Positions 1-4,876 of a stretch of 5,261 nucleotides of DNA are shown in pieces. The stretch covers positions 1 to 5,261 of the forward strand of contig JAKLEF010000157.1 in the NCBI GenBank assembly GCA_022703195.1. The letters run 5' to 3'. The DNA is from Candidatus Fermentibacterota bacterium (GTDB lineage: Bacteria > Fermentibacterota > Fermentibacteria > Fermentibacterales > Fermentibacteraceae). Below the pieces are notes generated by a model. The model did not search any database, had not been told where the DNA came from, and saw nothing but the letters and a program-made list of their open reading frames with translations. The translations under genes were made by a program, and so were the position numbers. The stretch's first letter is position 1; each line of letters opens with the position of its first letter.

Positions 1-660
1 CTCGAGCAGGGTGGTCCCCGGCACGGGATCCCCCCCTACGCAGATGACTGCCGAGACCCCGGGCCCGGTGTCGCCCCAGAGCTCGCCGTATCCCCCGCCC
101 GGGAGGGGACCGGGGAGATGGGGCCTGCAGTGGAAGGCGCCCAGGAGCTGGGAGAGCCCCCCCGAGCGCGAGATGATCCCCACGCAGCCCGGGAGGTAGT
201 TCTTCCTGGCCCACGATGCACCGCCCCCGATGAGCCCGAAGAGGCAGCCCGACGTGTCGAGCATGCCGACCGTGTTGGGTCCCACGATCCTGAAGCCGCC
301 TTCGACCGACATCTCGCGCATGAGCGCGGCATCGTGCGAAGCGACCCCGTCGGCGGTATGGACCATGAAGCGTATCCCGGCCGCGGAAGCCTCCCGCGTG
401 GCCTGCAGAACGGCTCCGGCCGGGACGAAGAACACGGCCGAGTTCAGGCCGGGGACCGCGGAGACGGCATCGGCGCAGGAATCGAACACAGGGATGCCGT
501 CGACCTCCTGGCCGCCCTTGCCGGGAGTGACTCCGGCGAGCACCCTGGTGCCATATCCCGTCATCACCCTAGTCGTGCTCTGGCCCTGCTTGCCCGTTAT
601 CCCGAAGACGACCACGCCGGGGTCGTCGATTCCTGCAAGGTGTCCGAGAATGCCAGCCAT
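1..660 (-). CDS. SucD-like alpha subunit of an NDP-forming acyl-CoA ligase (3' end outside window)
   Basis: Last gene of the three-gene operon, open through the left edge after 220 codons. Canonical SucD has about 290 residues, so roughly the last quarter is missing. In this family the alpha subunit binds CoA and carries the phosphohistidine that shuttles phosphate between nucleotide and acyl group. Visible motifs are the CoA-binding Rossmann start ITGKQGQSTT (about residues 20-29), GVTPGKGGQEV just after it, then GPNTVGML, GIISRSGGLSQ and near the edge VGGDPVPGT, all in SucD order. The active-site histidine lies beyond the edge and cannot be checked. Between RSG and GGDP there are about 25 extra residues rich in Gly and Pro compared with E. 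coli SucD. The ATG at 660 lies 4 nt after the upstream stop, with GGAGTGAGGA just before it. This suggests translational coupling to the ATP-grasp subunit. Family membership is firm; the acid used is unknown. Confidence 0.9.
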   Translation of the reverse strand, partial: MAGILGHLAGIDDPGVVVFGITGKQGQSTTRVMTGYGTRVLAGVTPGKGGQEVDGIPVFDSCADAVSAVPGLNSAVFFVPAGAVLQATREASAAGIRFMVHTADGVASHDAALMREMSVEGGFRIVGPNTVGMLDTSGCLFGLIGGGASWARKNYLPGCVGIISRSGGLSQLLGAFHCRPHLPGPLPGGGYGELWGDTGPGVSAVICVGGDPVPGTTLLE

Positions 661-664
661 GTCC

Positions 665-2140
665 TCACTCCACCTCCGGCATTTCCAGTTCGATGAACAA
701 CCCGGCTGAGCCGTCGAGAAGGCAGGCCGCCTCGCACATCAGGCAGCCCGTGCAGCGCTGGCCCTCCGCCTTCGCGGGGCCGCATCCTTCCGCCCATGCC
801 AGGAAGTGCGTCGGGCATGCCCCGAGGCACGGCCTCTCGCGGCACTCGGCGCACCTGGCGCCGTCGACGTGGAATCTCCCCGGGGGTACCGCGACCTCGA
901 AGGCCGGAGTTCCCCCGGGAGGGCAGGAGGGCGGGACGGGCGAGGCCGCCCCGGCATCTTCGAGGAAGCCGCGGATGGAATCGACCATGGCGTTGGGGAA
1001 TACCTCGGAGGGGTACGTGCGGACAGGGGCCCTGAGCGATCCGGAGAGCCGCTCGAACATCGCCCTCGCCTTGTCCTCGTCGGTGCCGCCGAAGCGGACC
1101 ATGACCGGGACGACGCAGGGGCTCTCGCGCAGAGCCTTCCAGATGGCCGCGGCTATGTTGAGCTGGCTCTGGAACGCCATCCCCGATCCGGTGAAGAGGA
1201 GGAGATCGGCATCCTCCTGGGCGAGGACGGCCCTGAGGAACCTGTAGCTCTTGAACGCCGAGAGCCCTCCGGAGGTGTCGGATTCGTTGAGGGCGAAGAT
1301 GTCGTCCCTCCCTCCGACCGCCATCTCCCACAGCATCTTGCCGCCGCCCCCGCAGAGGTTGGTCGCGACCCTGACCGCTCCCGGCGCGGGCGCCCCCCTG
1401 TTCTGCCTGAAGAAGGCGGTGCCGGCAGGGTCGCTCCTGTTGAAGGCGTCCACCATCCTCTCGAGGCGCGTCGAGTCCCCGGCCCTGGCCGAAGCGGTCC
1501 CGAACAGAGCCTCCTCGCCATTCCTCACCGCCCTGTCCTCGAATTCGGCCCTGCAGTCGACCACGAGCACCCTGCCGTCACCGCGCAGCACCGCGAGCGG
1601 ATTGGCCTCGAGGACGAGGAGCCTGTACCTGCAGAACGTCCGGGCCATGCCGGCCAGAAGGTCCGCGGCGGAAGCCCTCCACGGGGCATCCGGGAGGGAG
1701 GCCGCCAGGGTCCCGGGGGATGGTGGGGACGAGAGCGGGAAGCGTATCTCGGTCAGGGAGCCGGCCCTCGCCTCGATGCCCGAGCCTCCGGCGAGGCTGA
1801 ACAGGAGCCTGCCGCCGGGAAGGGCCGAGGACGATCCGGCGTCGAACACCACCCCGGCATAGAGCTCGAGCTCGATATCGAGAGCTTCGGCAGCAAGGAC
1901 GCCTTCGCAGCGGTCCCTGGACAGGAGGTCGGGCAGGACCGCGCCGAGTTCGGCGGGCGAGTCGATCCGCCTCACGAGACCCGCGCTCTTCCTGCTGGTC
2001 GCTCCGGGTATCTGCGCCTTGAGGAACACGGGGAAACCGGCGACAGTGGCGGGAGCGGAGGTGAGCATGACCCCCGGGACGACAGGGACGCCCTCCGATT
2101 CCAGGAGGGCCCGTGTGAGATACTCCGGCAGTGCTGGCAT
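665..2140 (-). CDS. ATP-grasp (SucC-like) acyl-CoA ligase beta subunit fused to a C-terminal dicluster 4Fe-4S ferredoxin domain
   Basis: 491 residues against about 390 for SucC. The N-terminal ATP-grasp part has EYLTRALLESEGVPV (6-20), the KAQ strand with a basic loop (41-54), GGSGIE (118-123) and EANPL (178-182) followed by a VVD strand (193-195). These match SucC GGRGKAGG, EGGVEIE, EINPL and LDGK regions. Residues 255-396 correspond to the ligase-CoA domain, ending in VMVRFGGTDEDKA, which resembles SucC VVVRLEGNNAELG. The SucC signature FGGIxRCD is replaced by FTGSGMAFQS. After a Pro-rich linker (398-412), eight cysteines form C430-x2-C433-x4-C438-x3-C442 and C463-x2-C466-x2-C469-x3-C473, with an extra C453. 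This is a two-cluster ferredoxin pattern resembling FixX-type proteins. The ATG abuts the TAG of the radical SAM gene with no gap; a GGAG lies about 8 nt upstream. It presumably pairs with the SucD-like subunit encoded next. A redox role is inferred from the cysteines; the substrate is unknown. Confidence 0.88.
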   Translation of the reverse strand: MPALPEYLTRALLESEGVPVVPGVMLTSAPATVAGFPVFLKAQIPGATSRKSAGLVRRIDSPAELGAVLPDLLSRDRCEGVLAAEALDIELELYAGVVFDAGSSSALPGGRLLFSLAGGSGIEARAGSLTEIRFPLSSPPSPGTLAASLPDAPWRASAADLLAGMARTFCRYRLLVLEANPLAVLRGDGRVLVVDCRAEFEDRAVRNGEEALFGTASARAGDSTRLERMVDAFNRSDPAGTAFFRQNRGAPAPGAVRVATNLCGGGGKMLWEMAVGGRDDIFALNESDTSGGLSAFKSYRFLRAVLAQEDADLLLFTGSGMAFQSQLNIAAAIWKALRESPCVVPVMVRFGGTDEDKARAMFERLSGSLRAPVRTYPSEVFPNAMVDSIRGFLEDAGAASPVPPSCPPGGTPAFEVAVPPGRFHVDGARCAECRERPCLGACPTHFLAWAEGCGPAKAEGQRCTGCLMCEAACLLDGSAGLFIELEMPEVE

Positions 2141-3184
2141 CTAGTTCTCCGTCTTTCGCAAGGGCCGTCTCGCGGCGGCCTCCGCCATGACCCTGTCGGT
2201 CCTCCTCACCGATGCGAACCAGTCGAGCGCGACCGGCACGGAGAGGCCGTACAGGTAGTTGTATTCGGTATAGCATCCCGCCACGCAGGCCTGGCAGGGG
2301 AGGGGGCCCAGGGCTCTGAAGGCGCGGTCGAAGCCTACTTCGACGGCATCCGGGGCGCCGTCTGAGAGCCCCATCAGGAGGGAGCACGGATAGACGCGGC
2401 CGTCGACGTCGACGTTGCAGTACATCCTGGCGGCCCTGCACGACACCCCGTGGAAGGCTCCGGCGAGCCTCGTGGAGCGGTAGTCGGGCCATGCCGCAAG
2501 GCTCTTCAGGTACCGCGGCGAATTGGCTATCGGAGCGCCCTCCCTCTTCCTCTTCAGGAGGTGCCCGAAGGCCTCCCTGTACTCCTCCGCGGAGGGCATC
2601 ATGCCGGAGGGGTTCCTCCCGAGCTTGTCGTTGTGGTGGAGGGTCTGGAAGGTGGCGAGGAATCCGCGCCTCCCGGCCTCGGACAGTATGTGGTCGATGT
2701 GGCCGATGTTGTTGCGGGTCAAAACGGTGATCGACCAGAGCCTGACCCTGCCCGCGGCGGCATCCATCGCGGCCATGACCTTCGCGTGGCTGCCGGGCTG
2801 CCTGTTGGCGTCGTGGGCCTCCTCGGGACCGTCGTATGCGAGGACGAGATGGTCGATGGCGCCGAGCACTTCGGGCCGCGACGGCACGAGGTATCCGTTC
2901 GAGTCTAGGCTGACGTAGATCCCGAGGCTCCTGGCATGCCCGCAGATCTCCGCTATGTCGGGCCGCGAGAGGGGCTCGCCGCCCCATACCCCGATGCGCC
3001 TCGTGCCCGCCCGGGCCATCTGCGATACAAGGTCGATCCAGACGTCGGTGGGGAGATCCGGCCGGCCCTGCTCCGGGATCTGGCAGTAGGCGCATCTGCT
3101 CGGGCAGCGGTCCGTGATGGAGATCATCACGTTGACCGGTCTGCGTCTCCCGAGGATGCCCAGGAGAGCGTCGAAGCCCATCAT
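2141..3184 (-). CDS. Radical SAM protein with SPASM/twitch-like C-terminal cysteine domain
   Basis: First gene of the operon. With the GTG at 3241 it has 366 residues; with the ATG at 3184, preferred here, 347. The ATG has AGGG six nt upstream, while the GTG lacks a Shine-Dalgarno, and the intervening codons (GGA, GCA, TTG, AAT, ACT, CCA) are unlike the rest of the gene. In the longer numbering, the SAM-binding cluster motif CxxxCxxC is C46, C50, C53 (ITDRCPSRCAYC), followed by the GGEP motif at 87-90. The core barrel runs to about residue 230. The C-terminal part has C268, C275, C286 (CNVDVDGRVYPC) and C316-x2-C319-x3-C323, typical of auxiliary Fe-S binding in SPASM or twitch domains. Such enzymes modify peptides, proteins or small molecules by radical chemistry. 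No small precursor-peptide gene is visible beside it. The stop TAG directly abuts the ATG of the acyl-CoA ligase beta subunit. The substrate cannot be named. Confidence 0.9.
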   Translation of the reverse strand: MMGFDALLGILGRRRPVNVMISITDRCPSRCAYCQIPEQGRPDLPTDVWIDLVSQMARAGTRRIGVWGGEPLSRPDIAEICGHARSLGIYVSLDSNGYLVPSRPEVLGAIDHLVLAYDGPEEAHDANRQPGSHAKVMAAMDAAAGRVRLWSITVLTRNNIGHIDHILSEAGRRGFLATFQTLHHNDKLGRNPSGMMPSAEEYREAFGHLLKRKREGAPIANSPRYLKSLAAWPDYRSTRLAGAFHGVSCRAARMYCNVDVDGRVYPCSLLMGLSDGAPDAVEVGFDRAFRALGPLPCQACVAGCYTEYNYLYGLSVPVALDWFASVRRTDRVMAEAAARRPLRKTEN

Positions 3185-3203
3185 CAACTGCCCTGGAGTA
3201 TTC

Positions 3204-3219
3204 AAGGAGCCTGCTCCTT
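3204..3219. promoter_or_regulatory. Perfect 7-bp dyad in the leader of the radical SAM operon
   Basis: AAGGAGC CT GCTCCTT is a perfect inverted repeat with 7-bp arms and a 2-bp centre. It lies 20 nt upstream of the preferred ATG of the radical SAM gene. In DNA it could be an operator half-site pair. In RNA it could form a 6-bp hairpin with a 4-nt loop that hides an AAGGAG sequence. The symmetry is visible directly; the function is inferred. Confidence 0.35.
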
Positions 3220-3299
3220 CCGGCCCGACGGGCTGCGCCACGGAGGGCTGCCGGCGGTTCCCGTTCCCGCAGGGCCGGGATGCCCGTGCGATGCCCGGT

Positions 3300-3327
3300 A
3301 ATATACGGCCGTGGAATGGATCGTCGC
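3300..3327 (-). promoter_or_regulatory. Weak candidate promoter for the radical SAM operon
   Basis: On the minus strand a TATATT (-10-like) lies at 3305-3300, in one of the few AT-rich patches of the intergenic region. The best -35 candidate is GCGACG at 3327-3322 with a 16-nt spacer, a poor match to TTGACA. Transcription would start near 3293, giving a leader of about 110 nt to the ATG at 3184. The operon needs a promoter here, but this assignment is tentative. Confidence 0.25.
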
Positions 3328-3370
3328 CCCGGCTGTATCATCCCGGGCGGGGCGGAAGAGCCTCCGCTGC

Positions 3371-3386
3371 GTGTCGACATTGACAC
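3371..3386. promoter_or_regulatory. GTGTC-N6-GACAC dyad overlapping the -35 box
   Basis: GTGTC (3371-3375) and GACAC (3382-3386) form an inverted repeat whose right arm lies almost entirely inside the TTGACA box of the plus-strand promoter. A further GTGTC occurs at 3416-3420, near the expected transcription start. This placement is typical of a repressor operator, but no regulator is encoded in the window. Confidence 0.35.
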
Positions 3387-3407
3387 CGCCGCGGCAAGTG
3401 CTAGAAT
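3380..3407 (+). promoter_or_regulatory. Strong sigma70-type promoter with extended -10
   Basis: TTGACA at 3380-3385 is a perfect -35 box. After a 16-nt spacer, TAGAAT at 3402-3407 matches the -10 consensus at 5 of 6 positions. TG at 3399-3400 followed by one base adds an extended -10 element. Expected start of transcription is about 3413-3415, giving a leader of about 30 nt before the ATG at 3444. It drives the secreted repeat protein. Confidence 0.8.
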
Positions 3408-3432
3408 TTCCGCGGGTGTCACTCACTTCCCT

Positions 3433-3441
3433 GGAGGAGGG
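3433..3441 (+). promoter_or_regulatory. Strong ribosome binding site of the secreted protein gene
   Basis: GGAGGAGGG ends 2 nt before the ATG at 3444. Its upstream GGAGG copy (3433-3437) is 6 nt from the start codon. Together with the near-consensus promoter it predicts high expression. Confidence 0.75.
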
Positions 3442-3443
3442 AT

Positions 3444-4082
3444 ATGAAGCAAGCCTTGTTTGCCCTGGCTGTGCTCGGCATGGCGGCCTCAGCCGGCACC
3501 ATCGAGATCACGAACGATACCGGCAGTTGGGACATCTATTATGCCTACATCTCACCGTCCACTTCGGACGAGTGGGGCTCCGACTGGCTCGGCAGCGAGA
3601 TAATGAGCGTAGGCGAGACATGGGAGTTCCCGGTCACGAACGGCACCTGGGACATCAAGCTCGTCGACGAGGACGGCGATGAGTACATCCTCTACGACGT
3701 GCCCGTCTCCGGCACCTGGTCCTGGTACGTAACCCTCGACGACCTCGGCGAGTACTACTACTCCTCCTCGACCACCGTCATCGACGACAAGACCGGCGTC
3801 ACCACCGGCGGCGGCAGCGCTCCCGTGACCATCTACAACGACCTCGGGAGCTGGACGATCTACTACGCCTACTGCAACCCCTCCTCCACCTCCGACTGGG
3901 GTTCCGACCGCCTCGGCAGCAGCACCATCGTCCCCGGCGACTCCTACACCTTCTACGTCCCTGCCGGCGACTACTACGACATCTACTGCCAGGACGAGGA
4001 CGGCGACACCTACACCCTGTGGGAGGTCTGGATCGACGCCTCCGGGTTCTACTGGTCCGTCGACCTGGGCGACATAGACTGA
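3444..4082 (+). CDS. Small secreted protein of two tandem homologous beta-rich domains, function unknown
   Basis: 212 residues. It begins with a Sec signal peptide: K2, a hydrophobic stretch 4-15, and an AxA-type cleavage site after A15-S16-A17. The mature protein is two copies of one domain, residues about 20-100 and 128-210, joined by a Tyr/Ser/Thr/Gly linker. Shared blocks are ND-x-GSW-x-IYYAY, W-G-S-D-x-L-G-S, a Gly-centred turn, DEDGD-x-Y and a final Trp-containing strand. The alternating aromatic/polar pattern and short acidic turns suggest a beta-sandwich; the DEDGD loop could bind calcium, but that is a guess. The protein is acidic and rich in Tyr, Trp, Asp and Ser. There is no membrane anchor after the signal peptide. 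Codons become strongly C-ending (TAC, GAC, TCC, ACC) in the second half, which fits high expression from the strong promoter and ribosome site. The gene stands alone, between a promoter and a terminator. I recognise no named family. Confidence 0.92.
   Translation: MKQALFALAVLGMAASAGTIEITNDTGSWDIYYAYISPSTSDEWGSDWLGSEIMSVGETWEFPVTNGTWDIKLVDEDGDEYILYDVPVSGTWSWYVTLDDLGEYYYSSSTTVIDDKTGVTTGGGSAPVTIYNDLGSWTIYYAYCNPSSTSDWGSDRLGSSTIVPGDSYTFYVPAGDYYDIYCQDEDGDTYTLWEVWIDASGFYWSVDLGDID
3501..3743 (+). repeat. Internal domain repeat, copy 1
   Basis: Encodes residues 20-100 of the secreted protein. It aligns without gaps to copy 2 (offset 108 residues) through the first 50 or so residues, then with one- and two-residue shifts before and after the DEDGD loop. 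It has no cysteine. Confidence 0.8.
3825..4073 (+). repeat. Internal domain repeat, copy 2
   Basis: Encodes residues 128-210. The DNA also still resembles copy 1, for example around the WGSD-x-LGS block, pointing to an intragenic duplication. This copy alone has two cysteines, C144 and C182, at positions where copy 1 has I36 and L73. Confidence 0.8.
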
Positions 4083-4103
4083 CGATCCCGGTCTTCTGAA
4101 ACG

Positions 4104-4136
4104 GCCGGCCGCCTCCGGGCGGCCGGCTTCTTTCTA
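4104..4136. terminator. Rho-independent terminator shared by two convergent genes
   Basis: GCCGGCCGCC (4104-4113) pairs perfectly with GGCGGCCGGC (4118-4127) around a 4-nt loop. The plus strand then reads TTCTTTCTA, a T-rich tract suited to termination of the secreted-protein transcript. It starts 22 nt after that gene's stop. On the minus strand the same hairpin follows the nth stop codon (4136-4134) and is trailed by GTTTC, a weaker T run, so it may also end nth transcription. Confidence 0.85.
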
Positions 4137-4769
4137 TGCGAGACCCTTCCTGGGGCAGAGCGATGCGAGCACGCATGCGGCGCAGGATGGCTTCCGGGCC
4201 GTGCAGACCCTCCTGCCGTGGAAGCCCACGGAATGGCTGAAGAGAGTCCTCGAACGGGGCGGGACGAGCTTCTCGAGGTCCGTCTCGATCCTGGCGGGAT
4301 CATCCGAGGCGGTTAGGCCCAGCCTGAAGGAGAGCCTCTTCACGTGCGTGTCCACTATCAGGGCTGGCAGCCCGTGGAGCTCGGCCCTGACCACGTTTGC
4401 CGTCTTCCTTCCGACGCCGGGGATCCTGAGCAGATCGTCGAACGACTCGGGGACCCGGCCGCCCGTGTTCTCGAGGAGCCATGCCGCGGCCCCCTGGATG
4501 GAGGCGGACTTGGCCCGGAAGAAGCCCAGCGGGTGGATGATCCGCTCCACCTCTGGCCTCGGCGCCCCGGCCAGGCTGACGAGGTCGGGATATGCCTCCC
4601 AGAGGGCGGGGGACACCCTGTTGACCGCCTCGTCGGTGGTCTGTGCGGACATTATCGTGGACAGGAGGAGCCTGTAGGGCACCTTCCCGTATTCGAGCAT
4701 GCAGCGGGCGCCGGGGTACTCCTCCGACAGTATCCTCACTATCTCGACGGCTCTCTCGCTCGCTCTCAC
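4134..4769 (-). CDS. nth: Endonuclease III, bifunctional DNA glycosylase/AP lyase
   Basis: Base-excision repair enzyme that removes oxidised pyrimidines and cleaves the abasic site. In numbering from the ATG at 4850 (238 residues): SAQTTD at 68-73, the helix-hairpin-helix IPGVGRKTANVV at 143-154 with catalytic Lys149, catalytic Asp167 in IVDTHVKR, and the [4Fe-4S] loop C216-x6-C223-x2-C226-x5-C232. All key residues are intact. I prefer the GTG at 4769: GGAGG lies 5 nt before it, the product is then 211 residues, the same length as E. coli Nth, and the 27 codons it removes use ACA, TTT, AGA, TTG and CAA, unlike the rest of the gene. The ATG at 4850 has no clear Shine-Dalgarno and would leave only 26 nt to the divergent gene. 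It is convergent with the secreted-protein gene and has no operon partner in view. Confidence 0.96.
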   Translation of the reverse strand: MRASERAVEIVRILSEEYPGARCMLEYGKVPYRLLLSTIMSAQTTDEAVNRVSPALWEAYPDLVSLAGAPRPEVERIIHPLGFFRAKSASIQGAAAWLLENTGGRVPESFDDLLRIPGVGRKTANVVRAELHGLPALIVDTHVKRLSFRLGLTASDDPARIETDLEKLVPPRSRTLFSHSVGFHGRRVCTARKPSCAACVLASLCPRKGLA

Positions 4770-4774
4770 CGCGG

Positions 4775-4779
4775 CCTCC
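4775..4779 (-). promoter_or_regulatory. Ribosome binding site deciding the nth start
   Basis: Minus-strand GGAGG, 5 nt upstream of the GTG at 4769. It is the only good Shine-Dalgarno near either candidate nth start. Confidence 0.55.
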
Positions 4780-4867
4780 GCGTTTGCAGGGACGTGCGCG
4801 TGTTGTGTATGCTTGTCGGGCAATCTAAAGCCGGCGGGGTCGCTTGTCATGAAGCCCCGCGAGGGAT

Positions 4868-4872
4868 GGAGG
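4868..4872 (+). promoter_or_regulatory. Ribosome binding site for the TTG-initiated RmlC-like gene
   Basis: GGAGG ends 4 nt before the TTG at 4877. The spacing is short, but no ATG or GTG is available in frame upstream of the conserved region, and an in-frame TGA at 4850-4852 limits the N-terminus. Confidence 0.6.
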
Positions 4873-4876
4873 CTCC

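Larger units (their letters stand above)
4770..4876. other. Divergent intergenic region between nth and the RmlC-like gene
   Basis: If nth starts at 4769, this 107-nt stretch must hold the promoters of both divergent genes. About 4800-4830 is clearly less GC-rich than its surroundings, as expected of promoter DNA. I found no hexamer pair on either strand convincing enough to call a promoter. Confidence 0.45.

Noticed and set aside
1..2140. An ordinary TCA-cycle sucCD pair
   Set aside because: The beta subunit has altered signature loops and a ferredoxin fusion, the alpha subunit has an insertion, and the leading gene is a radical SAM enzyme rather than TCA genes.
806..2365. A 519-codon open frame on the plus strand
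   Set aside because: It lies wholly antisense to the ATP-grasp and radical SAM genes, which have clear family motifs. Long antisense frames are expected in GC-rich DNA, and this product shows low-complexity Gly/Arg/Glu composition with no motif.
1..3241. A RiPP biosynthesis cluster (SPASM radical SAM plus ATP-grasp)
   Set aside because: The ATP-grasp protein is SucC-like with EANPL and a CoA-ligase domain, its partner is SucD-like, and no precursor peptide, transporter or recognition domain is visible.
1578..3422. A 614-codon open frame on the minus strand
   Set aside because: It is out of frame with the radical SAM and ligase genes it overlaps. It is very Arg/Pro-rich with no domain signature, and it crosses the promoter region.
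3202..3426. A 74-codon minus-strand frame in the intergenic region
   Set aside because: It covers the strong plus-strand promoter and the leader dyad, and I see no convincing ribosome site or recognisable domain.
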